Assembly (NCBI GenBank): GCA_029959085.1
Contig: JARWIR010000002.1
Coordinates: 58,458,154-58,522,153, forward strand
DNA: 64,000 bases
Origin: Nemophila menziesii
Lineage: Eukaryota; Streptophyta; Magnoliopsida; Boraginales; Hydrophyllaceae
Direction: 5' to 3'
Part shown: positions 22,997 to 37,480 of the stretch, piece after piece
Numbering within the stretch: the first letter of the stretch is position 1
Layout: each line of letters begins with the position of its first letter
Notes under the pieces: generated by a model
Database searches by the model: none
Told to the model about the DNA's origin: nothing
The model's input: the letters and a program-made list of their open reading frames with translations, nothing else
Translations under genes and position numbers: made by a program

Positions 22997-25083
22997 CTAA
23001 AGACAAAAAAGAGGCCGTAAATTTTTTAACTGAAACAGTTTTTTTCCTTTTTTTGATTGATTAATTTTATGTTGAAAATGAATATTTTCCATGTTTAAGT
23101 GATTTTGTACTATTCTTCTGGACGATTCTTTACCAATTCTAAAATCACTTCGACTCCTCTCATGACCGAAGTATGATTCACATCGGTTTATGTACAATAC
23201 AATGAAATGTGAAATAGATAATATGAGAAATCTGAATATTTTTGATAAAAAGATGGATAAAGGCAGCGACATTGTTTGGGAGAGGTTAGGGTTTTGTTCT
23301 TGGAACTTAGGTTTACATTGTAAATCTAATAACTTTAATATAGATTTTCTATATTGTAAAAATTGAGCCCAATCTGAAATTTTGAGGTCTAAACTAAGCC
23401 CAGCTTTAGATTAAAAGAAAGCTCAATGTAGTATTACTAATACTACTTGAAACAATTGGGTCTCATAGTCAGATTTTACCAAAATACTCTGGTTGTAACC
23501 GAACAAAATAGAATATTGTAACATTTTTTTAACATTGTACTATCTCAATTAATCGAATCTAAAGATTAGAAGTTTGTAAATAGAATGTGTACTTACTTAT
23601 AGACTAAAGAGTATCTTATTATTTTGTTTCTTAAATTTCCCACATATATGAATTATAAATTTATTTTTGACTTTTTTCTTTTTATATAAGTCAAGTATTT
23701 TGAAATGTATGGTTGAAAAAAATATCATTTTCCCTCTATCTAACATACCAATAACATATTAGAGATATTTTTTTTCAAGCTGTGTTCGTGATTGATTAGT
23801 ACCTAATTTAAAATATTTTCAATATTGTTTAGATTTGTCATACCGTTTAACGTGGTTTCCCAAACTATTTGGTGATAGTTTATCTCTTTGAAAATGTTTC
23901 AATAATAAATATTTTGTATTACTTACAAATGAAAGATATTTGTTGTTATTGTGTTGTTTTATTTTTTGTGAAGACGTGTGTTGTTTTTGTTAGAATATCA
24001 GTGACTTTAAGTTGTTAATTTATAAATAGTTTATAATATTATTGATATGATAATTGGTTTGGCCTACTCTTTATATTTCTATATTCATAAAAAATTGATT
24101 GTCATGATGTACAATTACATAAACATTGCAAATAGATTGATTTTAATGATACTTTTAATCATTTCTATAAAATTATAAAACACTTTTATCAATTGTAAAT
24201 TTATAATCTATTCAAATTACTCGTTGTTGTTGTTTTCTTATTGTTTATAAATTTAAATGTGAATTTTAAATTTTAAATCCTGATTTAAAGATTAAAAAAA
24301 TTCATAATGCTAAATCATTCTACCAATTACGGTAATTGTTTTAGAAAGATGGAGTAACGAATGTAAAAACTTGTTTTTAGGTATTTTTCAAATTTGAGAG
24401 GAAATAAATGGACTATAAAACAATAATGAACACTTGAAATTCTTAACTTAATGCATCTAGGGATTTTTTTTGTAAAATGATATAAAAATATAAGAATAAC
24501 TAGATCACTTCAAGGACTACATCACATGTATTTAGAGTTTTAGATGAAAAATTAATATTACGATATATCCTATAATTCCTAGTGTAAGGGTAACATATCA
24601 CCCCGTATCTTAAAAAAATCAACGTTGTTATTGTTGTTTAGCGATCTAATCTTGTGTAACGTTAAGATTTTTCGTAATAATAGAAAGTAATATTGTAATT
24701 TTTTACAAGTTTATCTTCTAAATAAAATTACAAAATATACTATTTAAAGAATAAATGTTGTTGCTAATGAAAATTGAGATAGGCGACATTAAGGACGCAC
24801 ATAAGTCGAATGGGCTGTCTCTAGCAACAACGCACATGTATTCTTGCTATGTCTCGTAGCTAGAACAACACGTGGTATTATATTTTGTTATAAAAAACAT
24901 AAAAGTATATAAATGAAATAATTTAAGCCGTAATAGAATAAATTTTAAAAAGGTAGGGGGAGCAAACAAGATTTAAAAAAAAATTGAGGATTAATTCACT
25001 TACATATAAAAAGAGCAAATGAAGTTCGATATAAGAAAAAATTGAACAAAATTGTACATGATATTAAAAAATCAACGAAATAG
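22997..25083 (+). repeat. Satellite unit 12, subtype C full length
   Basis: Length 2087 bp. C-type without the 28-bp deletion. Private changes are tttaacattgtac and aatgctaaatc. Reverse ORF 22997-23272 is intact with His22, and the telo-box is perfect. Confidence 0.95.
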
Positions 25084-27142
25084 CTAAAGACAAAAAAGAG
25101 GCCGTAAATTTTTTAACTGAAACAGTTTTTTTCCTTTTTTTGATTGATTAATTTTATGTTGAAAATGAATATTTTCCATGTTTAAGTGATTTTGTACTAT
25201 TCTTCTGGACGATTCTTTACCAATTCTAAAATCACTTCGACTCCTCTCATGACCGAAGTATGATTCACATCGGTTTATGTACAATACAATGAAATGTGAA
25301 ATAGATAATATGAGAAATCTGAATATTTTTGATAAAAAGATGGATAAAGGCAGCGACATTGTTTGGGAGAGGTTAGGGTTTTGTTCTTGGAACTTAGGTT
25401 TACATTGTAAATCTAATAACTTTAATATAGATTTTCTATATTGTAAAAATTGAGCCCAATCTGAAATTTTGAGGTCTAAACTAAGCCCAGCTTTAGATTA
25501 AAAGAAAGCTCAATGTAGTATTACTAATACTACTTGAAACAATTGGGTCTCATAGTCAGATTTTACCAAAATACTCTGGTTGTAACCGAACAAAATAGAA
25601 TATTGTAACATTTTTTTAATATTGTACTATCTCAATTAATCGAATCTAAAGATTAGAAGTTTGTAAATAGAATGTGTACTTACTTATAGACTAAAGAGTA
25701 TCTTATTATTTTGTTTCTTAAATTTCCCACATATATGAATTATAAATTTATTTTTGACTTTTTTCTTTTTATATAAGTCAAGTATTTTGAAATGTATGGT
25801 TGAAAAAAATATCATTTTCCCTCTATCTAACATACCAATAACATATTAGAGATATTTTTTTTCAAGCTGTGTTCGTGATTGATTAGTACCTAATTTAAAA
25901 TATTTTCAATATTGTTTAGATTTGTCATACCGTTTAACGTGGTTTCCCAAACTATTTGGTGATAGTTTATCTCTTTGAAAATGTTTCAATAATAAATATT
26001 TTGTATTACTTACAAATGAAAGATATTTGTTGTTATTGTGTTGTTTTATTTTTTGTGAAGACGTGTGTTGTTTTTGTTAGAATATCAGTGACTTTAAGTT
26101 GTTAATTTATAAATAGTTTATAATATTATTGATATGATAATTGGTTTGGCCTACTCTTTATATTTCTATATTCATAAAAAATTGATTGTCATGATGTACA
26201 ATTACATAAACATTGCAAATAGATTGATTTTAATGATACTTTTAATCATTTCTATAAAATTATAAAACACTTTTATCAATTGTAAATTTATAATCTATTC
26301 AAATTACTCGTTGTTGTTGTTTTCTTATTGTTTATAAATTTAAATGTGAATTTTAAATTTTAAATCCTGATTTAAAGATTAAAAAAATTCATAATGCCAA
26401 ATCATTCTACCAATTACGGTAATTGTTTTAGAAAGATGGAGTAACGAATGTAAAAACTTGTTTTTAGGTATTTTTCAAATTTGAGAGGAAATAAATGGTC
26501 TATAAAACAATAATGAACACTTGAAATTCTTAACTTAATGCATCTAGGGATTTTTTTTGTAAAATGATATAAAAATATAAGAATAACTAGATCACTACAA
26601 GGACTACATCACATGTATTTAGAGTTTTAGATGAAAAATTAATATTACGATATATCCTATAATTCCTAGTGTAAGGGTAACATATCACCCCGTATCTTAA
26701 AAAAATCAACGTTGTTATTGTTGTTTAGCGATCTAATCTTGTGTAACGTTAAGATTTTTCGTAATAATAGAAAGTAATATTGTAATTTTTTACAAGTTTA
26801 TCTTCTAAATAAAATTACAAAATATACTATTTAAAGAATAAATGTTGTTGCTAATGAAAATTGAGATAGGCGACAGTCTCTAGCAACAACGCACATGTAT
26901 TCTTGCTATGTCTCGTAGCTAGAACAACACGTGGTATTATATTTTGTTATAAAAAACATAAAATTATATAAATGAAATAATTTAAGCCGTAATAGAATAA
27001 ATTTTAAAAAGGTAGGGGGAGCAAACAAGATTTAAAAAAAAATTGAGGATTAATTCACTTACATATAAAAAGAGCAAATGAAGATCGATATAAGAAAAAA
27101 TTGAACAAAATTGTACATGATATTAAAAAATCAACGAAATAG
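25084..27142 (+). repeat. Satellite unit 13, subtype C with 28-bp deletion
   Basis: Length 2059 bp. It keeps ttacggtaattg as in units 9, 10 and 12, but then has ggtctataaaac, the 28-bp deletion near 26875 and aaattatataaatg as in unit 11. The conversion or exchange boundary therefore lies between about 26420 and 26500. ORF 25084-25359 is intact. Confidence 0.95.
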
Positions 27143-29202
27143 CTAAAGACAAAAAAGAGGCCGTAAATTTTTTAACTGAAACAGTTTTTTTCCTTTTTTT
27201 GATTGATTAATTTTATGTTGAAAATGAATATTTTCCATGTTTAAGTGATTTTGTACTATTCTTCTGGACGATTCTTTACCAATTCTAAAATCACTTCGAC
27301 TCCTCTCATGACCGAAGTATGATTCACATCGGTTTATGTACAATACAATGAAATGTGAAATAGATAATATGAGAAATCTGAATATTTTTGATAAAAAGAT
27401 GGATAAAGGCAGCGACATTGTTTGGGAGAGGTTAGGGTTTTGTTCTTGGAACTTAGGTTTACATTGTAAATCTAATAACTTTAATATAGATTTTCTATAT
27501 TGTAAAAATTGAGCCCAATCTGAAATTTTGAGGTCTAAACTAAGCCCAGCTTTAGATTAAAAGAAAGCTCAATGTAGTATTACTAATACTACTTGAAACA
27601 ATTGGGTCTCATAGTCAGATTTTACCAAAATACTCTGGTTGTAACCGAACAAAATAGAATATTGTAACATTTTTTTAATATTGTACTATCTCAATTAATC
27701 GAATCTAAAGATTAGAAGTTTGTAAATAGAATGTGTACTTACTTATAGACTAAAGAGTATCTTATTATTTTGTTTCTTAAATTTCCCACATATATGAATT
27801 ATAAATTTATTTTTGACTTTTTTCTTTTTATATAAGTCAAGTATTTTGAAATGTATGGTTGAAAAAAATATCATTTTCCCTCTATCTAACATACCAATAA
27901 CATATTAGAGATATTTTTTTTCAAGCTGTGTTCATGATTGATTAGTACCTAATTTAAAATATTTTCAATATTGTTTAGATTTGTCATACCGTTTAACGTG
28001 GTTTCCCAAACTATTTGGTGATAGTTTATATCTTTGAAAATGTTTCAATAATAAATATTTTGTATTACTTACAAATGAAAGATATTTGTTGTTATTGTGT
28101 TGTTTTATTTTTTGTGAAGACGTGTGTTGTTTTTGTTAGAATATCAGTGACTTTAAGTTGTTAATTTATAAATAGTTTATAATATTATTGATATGATAAT
28201 TGGTTTGGCCTACTCTTTATATTTCTATATTCATAAAAAATTGATTGTCATGATGTACAATTACATAAACATTGCAAATAGATTGATTTTAATGATACTT
28301 TTAATCATTTCTATAAAATTATAGAACACTTTTATCAATTGTAAATTTATAATCTATTCAAATTACTCGTTGTTGTTGTTTTATTATTGTTTATAAATTT
28401 AAATGTGAATTTTAAATTTTAAATCCTGATTTAAAGATTAAAAAAAATTCATAATGCCAAATCATTCTACCAATTAGGGTAATTGTTTTAGAAAGATGGA
28501 GTAACGAATGTAAAAACTTGTTTTTAGGTATTTTTCAAATTTGAGAGGAAATAAATGGTCTATAAAACAATAATGAACACTTGAAATTCTTAACTTAATG
28601 CATCTAGGGATTTTTTTTGTAAAATGATATAAAAATATAAGAATAACTAGATCACTACAAGGACTACATCACATGTATTTAGAGTTTTAGATGAAAAATT
28701 AATATTACGATATATCCTATAATTCCTAGTGTAAGGGTAACATATCACCCCGTATCTTAAAAAAATCAACGTTGTTATTGTTGTTTAGCGATCTAATCTT
28801 GTGTAACGTTAAGATTTTTCGTAATAATAGAAAGTAATATTGTAATTTTTTACAAGTTTATCTTCTAAATAAAATTACAAAATATACTATTTAAAGAATA
28901 AATGTTGTTGCTAATGAAAATTGAGATAGGCGACAGTCTCTAGCAACAACGCACATGTATTCTTGCTATGTCTCGTAGCTAGAACAACACGTGGTATTAT
29001 ATTTTGTTATAAAAAACATAAAATTATATAAATGAAATAATTTAAGCCGTAATAGAATAAATTTTAAAAAGGTAGGGGGAGCAAACAAGATTTAAAAAAA
29101 AATTGAGGATTAATTCACTTACATATAAAAAGAGCAAATGAAGATCGATATAAGAAAAAATTGAACAAAATTGTACATGATATTAAAAAATCAACGAAAT
29201 AG
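27143..29202 (+). repeat. Satellite unit 14, subtype C with 28-bp deletion
   Basis: Length 2060 bp. C-type first half (His22, perfect telo-box, ccctctatctaac), unit-11-like second half (ttttattattg, ggtctataaaac, deletion near 28935). Private changes are gttcatgattg and agtttatatcttt. ORF 27143-27418 is intact. Confidence 0.95.
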
Positions 29203-31263
29203 CTAAAGACAAAAAAGAGGCCGTAAATTTTTTAACTGAAACAGTTTTTTTCCTTTTTTTGATTGATTAATTTTATGTTGAAAATGAATATTTTCCATGT
29301 TTAAGTGATTTTGTACTATTCTTCTGGACGATTCTTTACCAATTCTAAAATCACTTCGACTCCTCTCATGACCGAAGTATGATTCACATCGGTTTATGTA
29401 CAATACAATGAAATGTGAAATAGATAATATGAGAAATCTGAATATTTTTGATAAAAAGATGGATAAAGGCAGCGACATTGTTTGGGAGAGGTTAGGGTTT
29501 TGTTCTTGGAACTTAGGTTTACATTGTAAATCTAATAACTTTAATATAGATTTTCTATATTGTAAAAATTGAGCCCAATCTGAAATTTTGAGGTCTAAAC
29601 TAAGCCCAGCTTTAGATTAAAAGAAAGCTCAATGTAGTATTACTAATACTACTTGAAACAATTGGGTCTCATAGTCAGATTTTACCAAAATACTCTGGTA
29701 GTAACCGAACAAAATAGAATATTGTAACATTTTTTTAATATTGTACTATCTCAATTAATCGAATCTAAAGATTAGAAGTTTGTAAATAGAATGTGTACTT
29801 ACTTATAGACTAAAGAGTATCTTATTATTTTGTTTCTTAAATTTCCCACATATATGAATTATAAATTTATTTTTGACTTTTTTCTTTTTATATAAGTCAA
29901 GTATTTTGAAATGTATGGTTGAAAAAAATATCATTTTCCCTCTATCTAACATACCAATAACATATTAGAGATATTTTTTTTCAAGCTGTGTTCGTGATTG
30001 ATTAGTACCTAATTTAAAATATTTTCAATATTGTTTAGATTTGTCATACCGTTTAACGTGGTTTCCCAAACTATTTGGTGATAGTTTATCTCTTTGAAAA
30101 TGTTTCAATAATAAATATTTTGTATTACTTACAAATGAAAGATATTTGTTGTTATTGTGTTGTTTTATTTTTTGTGAAGACGTGTGTTGTTTTTGTTAGA
30201 ATATCAGTGACTTTAAGTTGTTAATTTATAAATAGTTTATAATATTATTGATATGATAATTGGTTTGGCCTACTCTTTATATTTCTATATTCATAAAAAA
30301 TTGATTGTCATGATGTACAATTACATAAACATTGCAAATAGATTGATTTTAATGATACTTTTAATCATTTCTATAAAATTATAGAATACTTTTATCAATT
30401 GTAAATTTATAATCTATTCAAATTACTCGTTGTTGTTGTTTTATTATTGTTTATAAATTTAAATGTGAATTTTAAATTTTAAATCCTGATTTAAAGATTA
30501 AAAAAAATTCATAATGCCAAATCATTCTACCAATTAGGGTAATTGTTTTAGAAAGATGGAGTAACGAATGTAAAAACTTGTTTTTAGGTATTTTTCAAAT
30601 TTGAGAGGAAATAAATGGTCTATAAAACAATAATGAACACTTGAAATTCTTAACTTAATGCATCTAGGGATTTTTTTTGTAAAATGATATAAAAATATAA
30701 GAATAACTAGATCACTACAAGGACTACATCACATGTATTTAGAGTTTTAGATGAAAAATTAATATTACGATATATCCTATAATTCCTAGTGTAAGGGTAA
30801 CATATCACCCCGTATCTTAAAAAAATCAACGTTGTTATTGTTGTTTAGCGATCAAATCTTGTGTAACGTTAAGATTTTTCGTAATAATAGAAAGTAATAT
30901 TGTAATTTTTTACAAGTTTATCTTCTAAATAAAATTACAAAATATACTATTTAAAGAATAAATGTTGTTGCTAATGAAAATTGAGATAGGCGACAGTCTC
31001 TAGCAACAACGCACATGTATTCTTGCTATGTCTCGTAGCTAGAACAACACGTGGTATTATATTTTGTTATAAAAAACATAAAATTATATAAATGAAATAA
31101 TTTAAGCCGTAATAGAATAAATTTTAAAAAGGTAGGGGGAGCAAACAAGATTTAAAAAAAAAATTGAGGATTAATTCACTTACATATAAAAAGAGCAAAT
31201 GAAGATCGATATAAGAAAAAATTGAACAAAATTGTACCTGATATTAAAAAATCAACGAAATAG
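29203..31263 (+). repeat. Satellite unit 15, subtype C with 28-bp deletion
   Basis: Length 2061 bp, sister of unit 14. Private changes are ctctggtagtaacc, atagaatacttt and gcgatcaaatc. The 28-bp deletion is near 30995. ORF 29203-29478 is intact (His22). Confidence 0.95.
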
Positions 31264-33323
31264 CTAAAGACAAAAAAGAGGCCGTAAATTTTTTAACTGA
31301 AACAGTTTTTTTCCTTTTTTTGATTGATTAATTTTATGTTGAAAATGAATATTTTCCATGTTTAAGTGATTTTGTACTATTCTTCTGGACGATTCTTTAC
31401 CAATTCTAAAATCACTTCGACTCCTCTCATGACCGAAGTATGATTCACATCGGTTTATGTACAATACAATGAAATATGAAATAGATAATATGAGAAATCT
31501 GAATATTTTTGATAAAAAGATGGATAAAGGCAGCGACATTGTTTGGGAGAGGCTAGGGTTTTGTTCTTGGAACTTAGGTTTACATTGTAAATCTAATAAC
31601 TTTGATATAGATTTTCTATAGTGTAAAAATTGAGCCCAATCTGAAATTTTGAGGTCTAAACTAAGCCCAGCTTTAGATTAAAAGAAAGCTCAATGTAGTA
31701 TTACTAATACTACTTGAAACAATTGGGTCTCATAGTCAGATTTTACCAAAATACTCTGGTTGTAACCGAACAAAATAGAATATTGTAACATTTTTTTAAT
31801 ATTGTACTATCTCAATTAATCGAATCTAAAGATTAGAAGTTTGTAAATAGAATGTGTACTTACTTATAGACTAAAGAGTATCTTATTATTTTGTTTCTTA
31901 AATTTCCCACATATATGAATTATAAATTTATTTTTGACTTTTTTCTTTTTATATAAGTCAAGTATTTTGAAATGTATGGTTGAAAAAAATATCATTTTCC
32001 CTATATTCAACATACCAATAACATATTAGAGATATTTTTTTTCAAGCTGTGTTCGTGATTGATTAGTACCTAATTTAAAATATTTTCAATATTGTTTAGA
32101 TTTGTCATACCGTTTAACGTGGTTTCCCAAACTATTTGGTGATAGTTTATCTCTTTGAAAATGTTTCAATAATAAATATTTTGTATTGCTTACAAATGAA
32201 AGATATTTGTTGTTATTGTGTTGTTTTATTTTTTGTGAAGACGTGTGTTGTTTTTGTTAGAATATCAGTGACTTTAAGTTGTTAATTTATAAATAGTTTA
32301 TAATATTATTGATATGATAATTGGTTTGGCCTACTCTTTATATTTCTATATTCATAAAAAATTGATTGTCATGATGTACAATTACATAAACATTGCAAAT
32401 AGATTGATTTTAATGATACTTTTAATCATTTCTATAAAATTATAGAACACTTTTATCAATTGTAAATTTATAATCTATTCAAATTACTCGTTGTTGTTGT
32501 TTTCTTATTGTTTATAAATTTAAATGTGAATTTTAAATTTTAAATCCTGATTTAAAGATTAAAAAAATTCATAATGCCAAATCATTCTACCAATTACGGT
32601 AATTGTTTTAGAAAGATGGATTAACGAATGTAAAAACTTGTTTTTAGGTATTTTTCAAATTTGAGAGGAAATAAATGGACTATAAAACAATAATGAACAC
32701 TTGAAATTCTTAACTTAATGCATCTAGGGATTTTTTTTGTAAAATGATATAAAAATATAAGAATAACTAGATCACTACAAGGACTACATCACATGTATTT
32801 AGAGTTTTAGATGAAAAATTAATATTACGATATATCCTATAATTCCTAGTGTAAGGGTAACATATCACCCCGTATCTTAAAAAAATCAACGTTGTTATTG
32901 TTGTTTAGCGATCTAATCTTGTGTAACGTTAAGATTTTTCGTAATAATAGAAAGTAATATTGTAATTTTTTACAAGTTTATCTTCTAAATAAAATTACAA
33001 AATATACTATTTAAAGAATAAATGTTGTTGCTAATGAAAATTGAGATAGGCGACAGTCTCTAGCAACAACGCACATGTATTCTTGCTATGTCTCGTAGCT
33101 AGAACAACACGTGGTATTATATTTTGTTATAAAAAACATAAAATTATATAAATGAAATAATTTAAGCCGTAATAGAATAAATTTTAAAAAGGTAGGGGGA
33201 GCAAACAAGATTTAAAAAAAAAATTGAGGATTAATTCACTTACATATAAAAAGAGCAAATGAAGATCGATATAAGAAAAAATTGAACAAAATTGTACCTG
33301 ATATTAAAAAATCAACGAAATAG
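31264..33323 (+). repeat. Satellite unit 16, subtype C' with 28-bp deletion
   Basis: Length 2060 bp. It returns to Tyr22 (ORF 31264-31539), gaggctaggg and ccctatattcaac, with ctttgatatag as in unit 8. The tail carries the 28-bp deletion near 33055. Private change gatggattaacg. Its first two thirds are almost identical to unit 17. Confidence 0.95.
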
Positions 33324-35400
33324 CTAAAGACAAAAAAGAGGCCGTAAATTTTTTAACTGAAACAGTTTTTTTCCTTTTTTTGATTGATTAATTTTATGTT
33401 GAAAATGAATATTTTCCATGTTTAAGTGATTTTGTACTATTCTTCTGGACGATTCTTTACCAATTCTAAAATCACTTCGACTCCTCTCATGACCGAAGTA
33501 TGATTCACATCGGTTTATGTACAATACAATGAAATATGAAATAGATAATATGAGAAATCTGAATATTTTTGATAAAAAGATGGATAAAGGCAGCGACATT
33601 GTTTGGGAGAGGCTAGGGTTTTGTTCTTGGAACTTAGGTTTACATTGTAAATCTAATAACTTTGATATAGATTTTCTATAGTGTAAAAATTGAGCCCAAT
33701 CTGAAATTTTGAGGTCTAAACTAAGCCCAGCTTTAGATTAAAAGAAAGCTCAATGTAGTATTACTAATACTACTTGAAACAATTGGGTCTCATAGTCAGA
33801 TTTTACCAAAATACTCTGGTTGTAACCGAACAAAATAGAATATTGTAACATTTTTTTAATATTGTACTATCTCAATTAATCGAATCTAAAGATTAGAAGT
33901 TTGTAAATAGAATGTGTACTTACTTATAGACTAAAGAGTATCTTATTATTTTGTTTCTTAAATTTCCCACATATATGAATTATAAATTTATTTTTGACTT
34001 TTTTCTTTTTATATAAGTCAAGTATTTTGAAATGTATGGTTGAAAAAAATATCATTTTCCCTATATTCAACATACCAATAACATATTAGAGATATTTTTT
34101 TTCAAGCTGTGTTCGTGATTGATTAGTACCTAATTTAAAATATTTTCAATATTGTTTAGATTTGTCATACCGTTTAACGTGGTTTCCCAAACTATTTGGT
34201 GATAGTTTATCTCTTTGAAAATGTTTCAATAATAAATATTTTGTATTGCTTACAAATGAAAGATATTTGTTGTTATTGTGTTGTTTTATTTTTTGTGAAG
34301 ACGTGTGTTGTTTTTGTTAGAATATCAGTGACTTTAAGTTGTTAATTTATAAATAGTTTATAATATTATTGATATGATAATTGGTTTGGCCTACTCTTTA
34401 TATTTCTATATTCATAAAAAATTGATTGTCATGATGTACAATTACATAAACATTGCAAATAGATTGATTTTAATGATACTTTTAATCATTTCTATAAAAT
34501 TATAGAACACTTTTATCAATTGTAAATTTATAATCTATTCAAATTACTCGTTGTTGTTGTTTTCTTATTGTTTATAAATTTAAATGTGAATTTTAAATTT
34601 TAAATCCTGATTTAAAGATTAAAAAAATTCATAATGCCAAATCATTCTACCAATTACGGTAATTGTTTTAGAAAGATGGAGTAACGAATGTAAAAACTTG
34701 TTTTTAGGTATTTTTCAAATTTGAGAGGAAATAAATGGACTATAAAACAATAATGAACACTTGAAATTCTTAACTTAATGCATCTAGGGATTTTTTTTGT
34801 AAAATGATATAAAAATATAAGAATAACTAGATCACTACAAGGACTACATCACATGTATTTAGAGTTTTAGATGAAAAATTAATATTACGATATATCCTAT
34901 AATTCCTAGTGTAAGGGTAACATATCACCCCGTATCTTAAAAAAATCAACGTTGTTATTGTTGTTTAGCGATCTAATCTTGTGTAACGTTAAGATTTTTC
35001 GTAATAATAGAAAGTAATATTGTAATTTTTTACAAGTTTATCTTCTAAATAAAATTACAAAATATACTATTTAAAGAATAAATGTTGTTGCTAATGAAAA
35101 TTGAGATAGGCGACATTAAGGACGCACATAAGTCGAATGGGCAACAACGCACATGTATTCTTGCTATGTCTCGTAGCTAGAACAACACGTGGTATTATAT
35201 TTTGTTATAAAAAACATAAAAGTATATAAATGAAATAATTTAAGCCGTAATAGAATAAATTTTAAAAAGGTAGGGGGAGCAAACAAGATTTTAAAAAAAA
35301 TTGAGGATTAATTCACTTACATATAAAAAGAGCAAATGAAGATCGATATAAGAAAAAATTGAACAAAATTGTACCTGATATTAAAAAATCAACGAAATAG
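33324..35400 (+). repeat. Satellite unit 17, subtype C' with 10-bp deletion
   Basis: Length 2077 bp. It shares with unit 7 the features tgcttacaaatg, ttacggtaattg and the 10-bp gggcaacaac deletion (near 35142). Reverse ORF 33324-33599 is intact. Confidence 0.95.
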
Positions 35401-37480
35401 CTAAAGACAAAAAAGAGGCCGTAAATTTTTTAACTGAAACAGTTTTTTTCCTTTTTTTGATTGATTAATTTTATGTTGAAAATGAATATTTTCCATGTTT
35501 AAGTGATTTTGTACTATTCTTCTGGACGATTCTTTACCAATTCTAAAATCACTTCGACTCCTCTCATGACCGAAGTATGATTCACATCGGTTTATGTACA
35601 ATACAATGAAATATGAAATAGATAATATGAGAAATCTGAATATTTTTGATAAAAAGATGGATAAAGGCAGCGACATTGTTTGGGAGAGGTTAGGGTTTTG
35701 TTCTTGGAACTTAGGTTTACATTGTAAATCTAATAACTTTGATATAGATTTTCTATAGTGTAAAAATTGAGCCCAATCTGAAATTTTGAGGTCTAAACTA
35801 AGCCCAGCTTTAGATTAAAAGAAAGCTCAATGTAGTATTACTAATACTACTTGAAACAATTGGGTCTCATAGTCAGATTTTACCAAAATACTCTGGTTGT
35901 AACCGAACAAAATAGAATATTGTAACATTTTTTTAATATTGTACTATCTCAATTAATCGAATCTAAAGATTAGAAGTTTGTAAATAGAATGTGTACTTAC
36001 TTATAGACTAAAGAGTATCTTATTATTTTGTTTCTTAAATTTCCCACATATATGAATTATAAATTTATTTTTGATTTTTTTCTTTTTATATAAGTCAAGT
36101 ATTTTGAAATGTATGGTTGAAAAAAATATCATTTTCCCTATATTCAACATACCAATAACATATTAGAGATATATTTTTTTTCAAGCTGTGTTCGTGATTG
36201 ATTAGTACCTAATTTAAAATATTTTCAATATTGTTTAGATTTGTCATACCGTTTAACGTGGTTTCCCAAACTATTTGGTGATAGTTTATCTCTTTGAAAA
36301 TGTTTCAATAATAAATATTTTGTATTGCTTACAACTGAAAGATATTTGTTGTTATTGTGTTGTTTTAATTTTTTGTGAAGACGTGTGTTGTTTTTGTTAG
36401 ACTATCAGTGACTTTAAGTTGTTAATTTATAAATAGTTTATAATATTATTGATATGATAATTGGTTTGGCCTACTCTTTATATTTCTATATTCATAAAAA
36501 ATTGATTGTCATGATGTACAATTACATAAACATTGCAAATAGATTGATTTTAATGATACTTTTAATCATTTCTATAAAATTATAAAACACTTTTATCAAT
36601 TGTAAATTTATAATCTATTCAAATTACTCGTTGTTGTTGTTTTCTTATTGTTTATAAATTTAAATGTGAATTTTAAATTTTAAATCCTGATTTAAAGATT
36701 AAAAAAATTCATAATGCCAAATCATTCTGCCAATTAGGGTAATTGTTTTAGAAAGATGGAGTAACGAATGTAAAAACTTGTTTTTAGGTATTTTTCAAAT
36801 TTGAGAGGAAATAAATGGACTATAAAACAATAATGAACACTTGAAATTCTTAACTTAATGCATCTAGGGATTTTTTTTGTAAAATGATATAAAAATATAA
36901 GAATAACTAGATCACTACAAGGACTACATCACATGTATTTAGAGTTTTAGATGAAAAATTAATATTATGATATATCCTATAATTCCTAGTGTAAGGGTAA
37001 CATATCACCCCGTATCTTAAAAAAATCAACGTTGTTATTGTTGTTTAGCGATCTAATCTTGTGTAACGTTAAGATTTTTCGTAATAATAGAAAGTAATAT
37101 TGTAATTTTTTACAAGTTTATCTTCTAAATAAAATTACAAAATATACTATTTAAAGAATAAATGTTGTTGCTAATGAAAATTGAGATAGGCGACATTAAG
37201 TACGCACATAAGTCGAATGGGCAACAACGCACATGTATTCTTGCTATGTCTCGTAGCTAGAACAACACGTGGTATTATATTTTGTTATAAAAAACATAAA
37301 AGTATATAAATGAAATAATTTAAGCCGTAATAGAATAAATTTTAAAAAGGTAGGGGGAGCAAACAAGATTTAAAAAAAAATTGAGGATTAATTCACTTAC
37401 ATATAAAAAGAGCAAATGAAGATCGATATAAGAAAAAATTGAACAAAATTGTACATGATATTAAAAAATCAACGAAATAG
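35401..37480 (+). repeat. Satellite unit 18, counterpart of unit 8, 10-bp deletion
   Basis: Length 2080 bp. It shares the otherwise rare ttttaattttttgtg and attctgccaattaggg with unit 8, plus ctttgatatag. It has the perfect telo-box (gaggttaggg) and the 10-bp deletion near 37222. Reverse ORF 35401-35676 is intact. Confidence 0.95.
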
